Assembly: GCF_020171845.1 (NCBI RefSeq)
Contig: NZ_JAIVAM010000008.1
Location: 124,001-188,000 of the forward strand
Origin: Cytobacillus kochii
GTDB lineage: Bacteria; Bacillota; Bacilli; Bacillales; Cytobacillaceae
Direction of reading: 5' to 3'
DNA length: 64,000 nucleotides
Made by a program: the position numbers and the translations under genes. Below, piece by piece: positions 1 through 7,996 of the stretch (positions are counted from its first letter, which is position 1; every line of letters starts with the position of its first letter). Below the pieces are notes generated by a model. It was not told where the DNA came from. It made no database searches and saw only the letters and a program-made list of their open reading frames with translations.

Positions 1-1
1 A

Positions 2-172
2 ACGAAGAAGCTGTGGCCGATGCAAATTAATTCCGCCTATGACCAAATTGAAACATGCTCCATTCAAGCCTTTTATCCTGAAACAAGTAAATCGAGATTT
101 ACAAATCAATTGCAGTCTGCAAAATATGTTGTTGAGACGTTGTTAAGAATCGTAGAAGAAAGTGAAGTGTGA
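2..172 (+). CDS. yppE: YppE-like protein, C-terminal part
   Basis: The window opens inside this gene; 56 codons in frame 2 run to a TGA at 170-172. The visible part is a mixed charged/hydrophobic helical tail ending in VVETLLRIVEESEV. Assignment to YppE (a small helical-bundle protein of unknown function in Bacillus) rests mainly on position: yppF and yppG follow directly, as in B. subtilis. The N-terminal part is outside the window. A terminator follows at 289-330. Confidence 0.6.
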   Translation, partial: TKKLWPMQINSAYDQIETCSIQAFYPETSKSRFTNQLQSAKYVVETLLRIVEESEV

Positions 173-288
173 ACAAGACTAAGACTGAGGATTTAAAGGT
201 CCTAACTTTGGACGAATGAAATAATCGAGCGACTTTTTCTTACAAAGAATGAGTGGAAAAGGGAGAGCAGGCTTCAGTATAAATAATA

Positions 289-330
289 GAAGGAAAAAGG
301 AGTCACTAAAAAGTGACTCCTTTTTCCTTC
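289..330. terminator. Bidirectional terminator between yppE and yppF
   Basis: A perfect 19-bp inverted repeat (289-307 and 312-330) with a 4-base A loop. Both arms carry an A5/T5 run, so it can end transcription of yppE from the left and yppF from the right. Confidence 0.85.
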
Positions 331-350
331 TGAGTTATGAATGTTTTTTC

Positions 351-563
351 CTATTTCATAGTAATTAGGGATCCGTCTTTAAAAAAACTTTCAGGAATGA
401 CAGCACCTAATGATTCTAATTCACGAACAAGATTTCGATAATCCAAAATGGAAATTTCATTGTGGATATAAGCTCGTTTAGAGAAATCTAGTAGTTGGTT
501 CGCGTGATCTGGCTTAACTTCCTTCACTTGTTGAAACTTCTGCTTTAGCTCGTGAATATTCAT
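351..563 (-). CDS. yppF: YppF-like small protein
   Basis: A 70-residue soluble, charged protein (starts MNIHELKQKF) matching the YppF family in size, composition and position beside yppE and yppG. YppF function is unknown. The ATG at 563 follows a GGAGGAAGA-type ribosome binding site on the minus strand. It converges with yppE and shares the terminator at 289-330. No signal peptide or membrane segment is visible. Confidence 0.7.
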   Translation of the reverse strand: MNIHELKQKFQQVKEVKPDHANQLLDFSKRAYIHNEISILDYRNLVRELESLGAVIPESFFKDGSLITMK

Positions 564-861
564 TTGAATCTTCCTCCCCCAAATAATGAAATAATCTTAA
601 AAGGATATTCATCCAATCATGCGATGAAATATGAAGTTTTAAAGAAATGTAGGAAAAAACAAATCTTTAAATTTATAGTAACACGAAATAAATAGATTGT
701 TTATTTTTCAAAAATTTAAACTTCCGACAAAGTTCAACAATTAATGACAGAATGAAAAGTAAGGATATCTTGTTTAAAATGCAAATTTTATTGAGGATAA
801 TCACCTAATGCGCCTATTCATCATACAGTATAATGATGATGAATAAGGAGGATGTTTGCCC

Positions 862-1437
862 ATGTTTGGCCGTAAAAGAAATGAGAAAAGTAAACGAAAT
901 ATGCCTGTTGCATGGAGCTTTAATCCATATTATGCACCTTACCAATCTAATATGTCCTACCCTACTGAAATAAGACAACTGCCGGTAATGCAGTCCGTTC
1001 CACACCCAATAATGAATGGACAACAACAGCCATTATGGAACCAATCTCAAATAAATTATGCTTACACGAATAACTATCCCTATCAGACAATTCCATATGG
1101 GAATATGTATCCACCTCAACATGATGTAAATAATCACCAACCAGACTACCCTTTACAGGATAGTCCGAATTATTTTCACAATCCACTCGAGCCCAATGAA
1201 CAGCCGGTAAATAAATCTTATAATATGCAAAGCCAATATAACACCATGAACCCGTATCCAAAACAATCTTTTGTTGCGAAACAACCTAATAATGTTCAAT
1301 CGATTATGAATAGCTTTAAGTCACAAGATGGTTCACTTGATTTTAATAAGATGATGGATACAGCGGGACAAATGATGAATGCTGTAAACCAAGTGTCGTC
1401 AATGGTAAAAGGGGTCGGTGGTTTCTTTAAGGTGTAG
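862..1437 (+). CDS. yppG: YppG-like Pro/Asn/Tyr-rich protein
   Basis: 191 residues. The first ~130 are low-complexity and rich in Pro, Asn, Gln, Tyr and Met, as in spore-coat-like proteins. The C-terminal ~45 residues form the conserved YppG-type tail (FNKMMDTAGQMMNAVNQ, then VKGVGGFFKV). The ATG at 862 is 10 bases after AAGGAGG (845-851); an in-frame TTG at 856 is too close. The last codons lie inside a 51-bp sequence repeated at 7997-8047, so this 3' end is the attachment site of an integrated element that leaves the protein complete. Its exact role is unknown. Confidence 0.8.
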   Translation: MFGRKRNEKSKRNMPVAWSFNPYYAPYQSNMSYPTEIRQLPVMQSVPHPIMNGQQQPLWNQSQINYAYTNNYPYQTIPYGNMYPPQHDVNNHQPDYPLQDSPNYFHNPLEPNEQPVNKSYNMQSQYNTMNPYPKQSFVAKQPNNVQSIMNSFKSQDGSLDFNKMMDTAGQMMNAVNQVSSMVKGVGGFFKV

Positions 1438-1444
1438 GGTTTAA
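1394..1444 (+). repeat. Left attachment site (att) copy within yppG
   Basis: 51 bases identical to 7997-8047. It covers the last 14 codons of yppG, its TAG stop (1435-1437) and 7 bases beyond. Similarity continues weakly to the left: one mismatch at 1393, then CAA matches. Confidence 0.9.
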
Positions 1445-1458
1445 GCGCTCCTCAATAC

Positions 1459-2052
1459 TTAGTTGCTCACAATTTGACCACTTTTCATAGCTTTCGAGAA
1501 TTGGTCTATTAGATTTTGTTGCATTTCTGGTAGAACATGAGAATAAGTATCTAGTGTAATCTTAACGCTAGAATGTCCTAACCTATCGGCCACTAGTTTT
1601 GGGTTTACGCCCATTTGTAATAAAATAGTGGCATGGGTATGTCTAAGGTCGTGAAACCTCATCTGAGGGAGCTTGGACTGTCTAATGAACCGAGAAAATA
1701 ATTGGTTTACTGCAGTAGGGTTTATGAACTCGCCCGTTTCTTGTGCAAAAACCATATTATGTTCTCTGTAGACAGTCCCAAACTTCATCTTTTCAATGTT
1801 TTGTTTTACTTTTTGCTTTTTTAAAAATCTTATAAGATCTTCATCCATATATATTGTTCTAACAGATGAAGGTGATTTGGGAGATTGCGAGAGAAATTCT
1901 CCTGTTATTTTATATAGTGTTCTATTGACTTTTAATTTTCTAGATTCAAAATCAACATCAACATCTTCCCAAGTTAACCCGAGAATTTCTCCCTTTCTCA
2001 TGCCGGTATGTGCTGGAAGCCATAGAAGAATATTAAAAGGGAGTTGTTGCAT
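1459..2052 (-). pseudogene. Tyrosine integrase, catalytic domain only (5'-truncated)
   Basis: 197 residues corresponding to the catalytic domain of phage/ICE integrases. Visible motifs are the first Arg in TGMRKGE, the HDLRHTH box, LGHSS, and the nucleophile Tyr in TLDTYSHV. The N-terminal arm-binding and core-binding domains (about 170-200 residues in full-length relatives) are missing. The apparent ATG overlaps the start codon of the rightward recombinase at 2052, so the gene was cut there by recombination. The 3' end lies 15 bases from the left att repeat, as expected for the element's own integrase. Without its DNA-binding half it is unlikely to work alone. Confidence 0.85.
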
Positions 2053-2630
2053 TGAACACCGTTAAACCTATACGTGATTTAGAGAAAGTTGCTGCAATGA
2101 AAGAAGTCTTGATGAACCAGCATGAAAGGAATTACTTCTTATTCGTATTAGGGATTAATACCGGTCTTAGAATAAGTGATTTGCTTAAGTTGAAGGTAGG
2201 TGATGTGAGAAACAAAAACCATATCGTTATAACTGAGCAAAAGACTGGTAAATTGAAACGGTTTAAGATTAACAACGATCTAAAGCGCCATATTACGGAT
2301 TTTACCGTTAAGAAAGAGGAAGCAGAGTATTTGTTTAAGTCCAGAAGAGGAAACGCCCGTATACACCGAGTGCAAGCTTGGAAGATATTAAATACTGCTG
2401 CCAAAGAGGTGGGCTTAGATGAAATCGGCAGGCACACCCTTAGAAAGACATTCGGATATCATTTTTATCAAAAGTATAAGGATGTTGCAGTTCTTCAACA
2501 GATATTTAATCATTCATCCCCATCTGTCACTATGAGGTACATCGGGATTAATCAGGACATTATAGATGAAGCTGTGGATGATTTAGTTTATAAAATTGTC
2601 CAGTTTCTAATTCAGGCGCGTTATATGTAA
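2052..2630 (+). CDS. Phage-type short tyrosine recombinase
   Basis: 192 residues, a catalytic-domain-only tyrosine recombinase of a kind common in Bacillus phages. Motifs: Arg in TGLRISD, Lys near EQKTGK, HTLRKT, HSSPS, and nucleophile Tyr in MRYIGINQD. The TTG start at 2052 follows GGGAG at 2038-2042 and gives MNTVKPIRD, the usual N-terminus of this family, so the gene is complete at its 5' end. The last residues (VYKIVQFLIQARYM) look unlike the family tail and may be read-through into foreign DNA. It shares its first bases with the truncated integrase on the other strand, marking a recombination joint. Confidence 0.8.
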   Translation: MNTVKPIRDLEKVAAMKEVLMNQHERNYFLFVLGINTGLRISDLLKLKVGDVRNKNHIVITEQKTGKLKRFKINNDLKRHITDFTVKKEEAEYLFKSRRGNARIHRVQAWKILNTAAKEVGLDEIGRHTLRKTFGYHFYQKYKDVAVLQQIFNHSSPSVTMRYIGINQDIIDEAVDDLVYKIVQFLIQARYM

Positions 2631-2700
2631 TGTAAGTTATTTAAGAAATAGACTTAGTATTATGTTTCGTTAAGTAGTTGGAATAAAGTTCACGATTTTA

Positions 2701-2877
2701 TCAATCCTTATCAAGATCATTCTTAAAAAAGGAATTAGAACTTATGTTATCTTCTTTAATTCCTAGTTTATCCTTTATCGTTGTTAGATCTCTTAGGATT
2801 TTATGAGTATTAATTAATGCAGTAATAGAGGCAAAAAAAGTTAATGCTAAGAAAATAATTAATATTATGTTGATCAA
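2701..2877 (-). CDS. Small single-span membrane protein
   Basis: 58 residues from a TTG start at 2877, placed 7 bases after GAGGTG. The N-terminal ~25 residues are one hydrophobic segment (NIILIIFLALTFFASITAL); a charged tail with KDKLG and a Lys/Asp-rich end follows. No family recognised. It sits between recombinase genes and the bacteriocin cassette. A longer frame starting at TTG 2892 overlaps the binding site and is less likely. Confidence 0.45.
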   Translation of the reverse strand: MINIILIIFLALTFFASITALINTHKILRDLTTIKDKLGIKEDNISSNSFFKNDLDKD

Positions 2878-3060
2878 GTTATCGCACCTCAAGTTTTTAA
2901 CTATATATTACCATATTTTGGTCTTACACCTTCTGAATTAGGTGAACGGATGAATGAAATTGCTAAACAAGGATATAAAAGAGTGTTTCAAAGTAGTATT
3001 GAATGGTATCAAGGAAAAGGAGAATGGGGAGTCATTACATTTGAATTAAACGAGGACTAA
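2866..3060 (+). pseudogene. C-terminal remnant of an unknown gene
   Basis: An open frame without a suitable start or ribosome site runs to TAA at 3058-3060. It reads as a plausible protein tail (LTPSELGERMNEIAKQGYK, then QGKGEWGVITFELNED). The 5' part overlaps the small gene on the opposite strand. It is probably the end of a gene lost to recombination; no family recognised. Confidence 0.3.
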
Positions 3061-3088
3061 TAAACGCGATAAGCAAGGAAGTGAACAA

Positions 3089-3362
3089 ATGTCATATCTT
3101 TCGCAAATAGAATGGGTTTATGACCTTACAATCTTTAAGTGCTGAAACATTAATTAAAATTATTGATGAACTAGAACTAGATATACCCAACAGTACGTAT
3201 AAAGAAATAACAACAGATGTTTACAATAAAGCAAAATCAGGGTCACCCATAACTCATAAGCAGAAAAGAGTTTTAGTGAATCTTATTGGGCAACCAAGAT
3301 TTTATAACCAATACAAATATAACTCATTTAATGTGCTATATGTAATTATGATTCTTATTTAG
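3089..3362 (+). pseudogene. Small unknown gene with a probable frameshift
   Basis: A good ribosome site (AAGGAAGTG) precedes an ATG at 3089 whose frame (MSYLSQIEWVYD) ends early. The adjacent frame from about 3120 continues with protein-like sequence (LQSLSAETLIKIIDELELD, then KAKSGSPITHKQKRVL). Removing one base near 3124 would join them into one ~90-residue protein. Read alone, the downstream frame has no ribosome site. No family recognised. Confidence 0.35.
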
Positions 3363-3512
3363 GCCATGCTAGATAAACAGCAAAAAGTATGAGAATGATT
3401 CCTAGCACTAAAAAAACTTGTATAAAAAATGCCGTTTTCTACGAGAAGTGCCAAGAATGGTGAAGAAGAATATGCCAAGGATAAATGACATGATCATTGC
3501 AATGAACCCCAT
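3355..3512 (-). pseudogene. Small two-span membrane protein, frameshifted
   Basis: Last gene of the leftward bacteriocin/ABC operon. ATG at 3512 follows AAAGGA by 9 bases and overlaps the stop of the ATPase gene. It encodes a hydrophobic segment (MSFILGIFFFTILG), a basic loop (TSRRKRH), then hits a stop after a run of 7 T. With one more T the frame would continue through a second hydrophobic segment (LVLGIILILFAVYLAW) to a stop at 3355. That gives an ~50-residue two-span protein, which could be an immunity or accessory factor. The frameshift is read directly; the role is inferred from position. Confidence 0.45.
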
Positions 3513-3513
3513 T

Positions 3514-4176
3514 TTATTCATTCCTTTCGAGTGTAATTATACGTTCATGACGATTGGCTACATCTAAATCATGAGTTACTGTAATAACAGTAGTATTAAA
3601 TTCTTTATTCATATCAAATAGTAGATTGATAATTTTCTCTTTATTTTCCGAGTCTAAAGACGCAGTTGGTTCATCAGATAAAATTATTTGGGGATTCATA
3701 ATTACGGCCCTAGCAAAAACGGCTCTAGATCGTTGGCCCCCAGAACAATCAAGTGGTTTTTTTTTCAAAATGGGCTCAATCCCAATTTTATTAGTAATCC
3801 GTTTAAAGCGCTCTTGTACAGTTAGATTTTTTTCAACGTTACCATACATAAGCGGCAATTTAATATTATCCTCTATGGTCAAAGAATTAATAAGCGAGGA
3901 CTCCTGGAGAACAAAACCAATTTTTTGATTACGCCACTCAGCTAGTTTATTTCGTGATAAATCCTTAACAGGTGAATCAAAAAGCTTATAATTCCCTTGA
4001 TAGTCTGTATCAAGTAGACCAAGAATATTAAGTAAAGAAGTTTTTCCAACTCCAGACTTTCCTACAATAGAAAGTCTTTCCCCAGGTTTCACTTCCAAAT
4101 CAAAGTCATTTAGAATAGAAAAACCTTTCTTCTTAAATGTTTTTTTCTGGATTTCTAGCTTAATTATACTATTCAT
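3514..4176 (-). CDS. ABC transporter ATPase (bacteriocin immunity/export type)
   Basis: 220 residues, a single nucleotide-binding domain of the MacB/LolD-like class: Walker A GKSGVGKTS, a Q-loop near VLQES, signature SGGQRSR with Cys before it, Walker B IILSDEPTASLD, and the switch His in TVTHD. It starts at an ATG overlapping the stop of the permease by 4 bases, so the two are translationally coupled. With the two membrane proteins upstream it should power a transporter that protects against, or moves, the peptide encoded at 6014-6331. The Walker residues are intact, so this part of the island looks functional. Confidence 0.85.
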   Translation of the reverse strand: MNSIIKLEIQKKTFKKKGFSILNDFDLEVKPGERLSIVGKSGVGKTSLLNILGLLDTDYQGNYKLFDSPVKDLSRNKLAEWRNQKIGFVLQESSLINSLTIEDNIKLPLMYGNVEKNLTVQERFKRITNKIGIEPILKKKPLDCSGGQRSRAVFARAVIMNPQIILSDEPTASLDSENKEKIINLLFDMNKEFNTTVITVTHDLDVANRHERIITLERNE

Positions 4177-5393
4177 TGTAACACCCCTACGGATATCGGA
4201 ATACTTTTAATTTTTTTTATCGTAAGTTCAACAATCACAAATGCAATAATAACATCTATAAAAAGAACAATAAGTAAAGCCATCCAATCCATGCTTATTA
4301 ATCCAAATATTCCGTAAGTAGCAAAAGTTGAATCGTTTCTTAACCAAGAGCCGTATCTATTATAAGCGGTTATCACAGATAATATGACTAGAATAATAGA
4401 GAACAATATTCCAAAATAGCTATAGAAAATTGCTCTTAGTTTTGAATAACTTAATCCAACTAATAAATTGATTGTAAAATCTCTTATCATTAATCGAACA
4501 CTCACCAAATTATTCCATATAGCGAGACCTACAATGATTATAGTTAAAATAAGGGTGATAGTACAGATGATTATTAATGAATTTAAATAATAATCTTCAA
4601 AGAAATCAAAGTTTTCTTGTTGATTAAAAAAGTTAAACTCTAAACCTACATTTTCCTTGATATTTTCTCTTAAATTCATTGCTTCTTCTTTTGTCGAATC
4701 AAGAAGCACAAGGTCCATTAAACCATTAACGTGGAGGTCAAGACCCGCATTTTGAATAAATTCTTCATTAATAGGTAGAAAAATTGAAAAGTTATGATAA
4801 TTCTTTGAGTTGGGAGCATAAAAATTAGAACTTTGAGTATTCTTCTTCAAGACTCCTTGAACTTTTAAATTAACTAGTTGTTGGGTCACAGGATCTGTAA
4901 TCTCAATATTTGACCCTACAGGATATGTTGTGGCCAAACCTGCACCTACTAAAATAGGTATATCATCTTTATTAAATTTATAATTGAAGTTTAAGTGGTC
5001 TCCTTGAGATAATTTCAATTGATTTATCTTATAAGCCTCTTCATCGATATAATTGAAAGGAACTTCCATCTTATGTTCATTAGGTAATGAAGTAACAAAA
5101 CCATCGACTCGCAGAGCATAAGTGTAATTGTTGTTTAAGTATTCATATACTTTTTGTGTATCTTCTATATTAATTTCATTGAAATCAGCTTCACTATCTG
5201 GGTCTAGATTAGCAATAATAGTCCCTTCTTGATTTAGATTTTCCATTTCTCCATAGCCTTGAAAAGTTGATATAACTGAACGAACAGTTGTAAAAGAAAG
5301 ATAATTGGCTAAAAAAAGTAATGTTATCATACCCAAAACAAGTATCGGTCTTTTTAAAAATATTCTAAGTATAAAAAAACGTAAAATTCTCAT
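4173..5393 (-). CDS. FtsX/MacB-like ABC permease of the bacteriocin cassette
   Basis: 406 residues: one N-terminal membrane segment (about residues 15-35), an extracellular domain of ~220 residues, and three C-terminal membrane segments (about 270-300, 325-345, 370-395). This is the layout of half of a FtsX/MacB-type permease. Operons of lactococcin 972 type carry a large multi-span 'immunity' membrane protein next to a small ATPase; here that role seems divided between this gene and the 4-span protein upstream. ATG-stop overlaps of 4 bases on both sides show one tightly coupled operon. Confidence 0.7.
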   Translation of the reverse strand: MRILRFFILRIFLKRPILVLGMITLLFLANYLSFTTVRSVISTFQGYGEMENLNQEGTIIANLDPDSEADFNEINIEDTQKVYEYLNNNYTYALRVDGFVTSLPNEHKMEVPFNYIDEEAYKINQLKLSQGDHLNFNYKFNKDDIPILVGAGLATTYPVGSNIEITDPVTQQLVNLKVQGVLKKNTQSSNFYAPNSKNYHNFSIFLPINEEFIQNAGLDLHVNGLMDLVLLDSTKEEAMNLRENIKENVGLEFNFFNQQENFDFFEDYYLNSLIIICTITLILTIIIVGLAIWNNLVSVRLMIRDFTINLLVGLSYSKLRAIFYSYFGILFSIILVILSVITAYNRYGSWLRNDSTFATYGIFGLISMDWMALLIVLFIDVIIAFVIVELTIKKIKSIPISVGVLQ

Positions 5394-5830
5394 TCTTTTT
5401 CCACCTTAGCTGCACTAATTAATATATATATAATAAAAATAAAAACTAAGTAGAGATTACTGGTTACATTCAACTCTAAATAGAAGTTTAATAAGAGTGA
5501 CAGTAAAAAACTAAACACTAATATAGTTAGACTATTCAAGATATATCGAATTACAACATTTACCATTGTATCTCCTACGAGTATTCGGCAGGATATTTCT
5601 GTTTTCTTACGATTTAAAAATTGATAGTGAAATACTATCATAATAAATGTAAGAAAAATATTTATTACAAGTTGATACTCTATAATACTTTCTAAAAAAG
5701 ACTCTAAAATAAAAGAATCTCCTAAATCCAAAGTTTGTACATAAATAAATATTAAATTTGTAGAAAAACACATTAGATAGATAGCAAACGCCTCAATAAC
5801 GTCGATAAATCTAAATAAAGAATATTTCAA
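5390..5830 (-). CDS. Four-span membrane protein of the bacteriocin cassette
   Basis: About 146 residues from a TTG at 5830, which lies 8 bases after AAAAGGTGA; a GTG at 5839 would sit inside that site. Four hydrophobic segments are visible, with no large extracellular loop and no recognised catalytic motif. The stop overlaps the next gene by 4 bases. Position and topology suggest it is the second half of a split membrane component working with the 4173-5393 permease and the ATPase. That pairing is inferred. Confidence 0.6.
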   Translation of the reverse strand: MKYSLFRFIDVIEAFAIYLMCFSTNLIFIYVQTLDLGDSFILESFLESIIEYQLVINIFLTFIMIVFHYQFLNRKKTEISCRILVGDTMVNVVIRYILNSLTILVFSFLLSLLLNFYLELNVTSNLYLVFIFIIYILISAAKVEKE

Positions 5831-5844
5831 TAGTATCACCTTTT

Positions 5845-5866
5845 AGTTGACATCAACTACGTAGTT
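5845..5866. promoter_or_regulatory. Two overlapping palindromes before the ABC operon
   Basis: AGTTGACATCAACT (5845-5858) overlaps the 12-base palindrome AACTACGTAGTT (5855-5866). They lie just upstream of the ribosome site of the 4-span membrane gene. Possible operator or RNA hairpin; no regulator is identified. Confidence 0.35.
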
Positions 5867-5916
5867 ATTATTCATAATTAAAGTAATGCGGTATTTTATA
5901 AGATTTAAAAGTCTAA

Positions 5917-5950
5917 TCGGGCCCTGTAGAAAAGTACCTATCAGGCCCGA
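5917..5950 (-). terminator. GC-rich hairpin after the bacteriocin gene
   Basis: TCGGGCC (5917-5923) pairs with GGCCCGA (5944-5950). It is the only GC-rich stem in a very AT-rich gap and lies 64 bases beyond the bacteriocin stop. The following T run is poor, so it may reduce rather than stop transcription into the transporter genes, or stabilise the peptide mRNA. Confidence 0.45.
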
Positions 5951-6013
5951 ACGATTTCTTATATTATATTGGATTTTTCTCAAAAAAATTATGAATATTA
6001 AAATTATAGAAAA

Positions 6014-6331
6014 TTATTTTTTTGCTCCACGACTCCAAGAAAATTTCGTAGTATACTTGTCTCCCCATCTTAAATCGTCCCAAACAGAACCTGTCACTTT
6101 GCTAGAATAGGCGGTTTTGTTTAGCAAAGTTTTACCATTTCGTGAGTATTTAAACGAAGTAGACTTATAAGAAGAACTAGAGTAATTCCAGGCAGCCCCA
6201 TTATACCTAATTTCAAGAACTTCTTTAGTAGAGGCTCTACTAGAAGAATTTCCGAAAGAGGCACCAAACGCTGTATTTGCACCTAGTCCAATTGAACCAA
6301 CTACCAATACCGAGCAAATAAGTTTTGTCAT
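6014..6331 (-). CDS. Lactococcin-972-like secreted bacteriocin candidate
   Basis: 105 residues with a Sec-type signal peptide: KLICSVLVVGSIGLG followed by AFGA, a likely cleavage site near residue 24. The mature part is rich in Ser, Tyr, Lys and Trp and contains YNGAAWNYSSSSY and VWDDLRWGDKYTTKF. The pattern of a signal peptide, a Trp-Tyr segment, a central Tyr/Ser/Lys region and a Trp-containing tail, beside a multi-span membrane protein and a MacB-like ATPase, matches lactococcin 972 systems; direct similarity is weak. The ATG at 6331 has no good ribosome site, while an out-of-frame ATG just upstream does, so one lost base near the start is possible. It could instead be another type of secreted peptide. 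Confidence 0.55.
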   Translation of the reverse strand: MTKLICSVLVVGSIGLGANTAFGASFGNSSSRASTKEVLEIRYNGAAWNYSSSSYKSTSFKYSRNGKTLLNKTAYSSKVTGSVWDDLRWGDKYTTKFSWSRGAKK

Positions 6332-6575
6332 TTTCTTTTTCGTATTTCATCCATACTTTCCATTATTTGTTTATTACGAGTATAAAAATAACATAATTTT
6401 CTTTAAACTACAATATTTGGTATGTAAAAAATATAATTTTTTACAAATAATATAATGATTAACAGATATCTTATTAATATGATAGAACTACAATCCACCA
6501 ATCTTTGTAATTAATTATATATGATTCTGAGTATGAAAATGAAAGTTTTACCAATAAAAATTTAGCTAAAAAAAA

Positions 6576-7236
6576 GTAGGAGGAGTAACGAGATACGGAA
6601 AAACCGTATTTATTAAACGAACATTTTATACATTGCTGATGAATCAATCTGATAATATAGAGTTTTTTATCCTCGACTTAAAAGGTGGAATGGAGTTTGG
6701 TATGTACGAGGATATACCGCAAGTAAAAAAAAGTCGCGAGTGATCTAGTTGAATCAGCAGAGACTTTACTCGGGATACTTGAACGATTAAAGCTTAAACA
6801 GAAGCATATGCGTTCTAAGCGTTATACAAACATTGTAGATACTTCAATTAAACAACGTACATTTATAAATGTCGATGAAGGTGCCGAGTTATCTCCCGAT
6901 ATTGTAGGTAGTAATACAGAAGCTAAACAATATGCGAAATTTTGTCAGGGTGCGTTAGGTTATAGATTAATATTTTGCACACAATACACCACTGCACAAG
7001 CGGTCCCCATGCAAGTAAAGATGAATATTGTTGCGCGATTATCATTTGTTGCTGCTGCCCAAATAAGTAGTCGTGTAATTTTAGATGATGTTGGGGCAGA
7101 GGAATTGCCAAGTATACCGGGCAGAGCTATTTATAAAGTTGAAAAAAACAGGATTGTTCAGGTTCCATATATTAATGACAGTTTTATGTTCAAACTTTTG
7201 GAGGGGTTACAACATGTTATCATCAACACAAAGTAG
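6576..7236 (+). pseudogene. FtsK/SpoIIIE-like DNA translocase of a mobile element, broken
   Basis: The first reading begins at the Walker A region (GGVTRYGKT), continues through LDLKGGMEFG, and stops at 6744. The second, shifted by one base, resumes directly (KVASDLVESAETLL), then INVDEGAELSP (Walker B) and LSFVAAAQISSRVILD to the stop at 7236. The break is a run of 8 A at 6725-6732 where 7 would keep the frame. Such ATPases act as coupling proteins for DNA transfer in ICEBs1/Tn916-type elements. The N-terminal membrane part is absent, so the gene is both truncated and frameshifted. Confidence 0.8.
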
Positions 7237-7853
7237 GAATGAAAGTTTGTTAACAACAATTGATCACTTGGGCATAGTAAAAATAAAACATTTGCAAGTC
7301 ATTCATGACTTAAAATCATATAGAAATGCTTGCAAAGTAGTTAAACAACTATCGCCATACATTAATGAGTCTTTTCATAATAAAGAAAAATAATCCACCT
7401 TAATAAAGCTGGAAGAGAATTAATTGGTTCTATAAAAGAAGAAAATAAAAGAAGTCTACTTGACCACACATTTCTACGAAATGAAGTATATATCTACTTT
7501 AAATGCCCACATGATTGGAAAACGAATATTCCATTGAATTTGAAGAAAAGACAATTAATTCTTTTGGTATATCATTTGGAAATATGCCAGTAGTGTCTAA
7601 GCGTAAAATTATCGCTGACGCTGTATTTAATAGAAATGGGTATATGCATTTAATTGAAGTAGATAACCAGAGAAAAATGATCGATAACAAAAAGAAGATT
7701 CAACAATATAAGAAGTTATTACCCAGCATAAAAGAAAGTGTGCCTAAGTTATTGTTTTTTACCACCACCGAGGATAGAAAGAAAAAACTAAGTGTGATGT
7801 TATCTGGAATAAGGAGTGAAGTTTATACGTTTCGCTTTTCTTCCATAAAATAA
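7214..7853 (+). pseudogene. Replic_Relax family protein of a mobile element, two frameshifts
   Basis: Starts at ATG 7214 after GGAGGGG and overlaps the end of the FtsK-like gene, as in many integrative elements. Three frames join into one protein: residues from MLSSTQSRNESLL to FHNKEK, then IIHLNKAGRELIGSIKEEN through CPHDW, then NEYSIEFEEKTINSFG to the end at 7853. Both breaks fall in short A runs (7386-7390 and about 7518-7521) and each needs one extra A. The last part (HLIEVDNQRKMIDNKKKI) is typical of Replic_Relax proteins, which act in replication or mobilisation of elements. Not functional as read. Confidence 0.75.
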
Positions 7854-7858
7854 AAGAA

Positions 7859-7893
7859 TGTGGTCAAGTCTCAAAATAATAAGCTTGACCACA
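7859..7893 (+). terminator. Terminator-like hairpin after the Replic_Relax gene
   Basis: Perfect 10-bp stem TGTGGTCAAG (7859-7868) and CTTGACCACA (7884-7893) with a 15-base loop. No T run follows, so it may be a stabilising hairpin rather than a strong terminator. Confidence 0.5.
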
Positions 7894-7996
7894 CAAATAT
7901 CACGCACTCTAAACATTCACGAGAAAACAAACGAGTTTAATGCTTTTGTAGGTGATTAAATACAACGTAAGGAAACTTAAAGATATATTAATCAAA

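Noticed and set aside
962-1261. 99-codon minus-strand frame inside yppG
   Set aside because: It is a shadow of the low-complexity yppG gene with no ribosome site and unlikely composition.
5886-6110. Plus-strand frame of 74 codons near the bacteriocin gene
   Set aside because: It runs across the hairpin and antisense into the bacteriocin gene and has no ribosome site.
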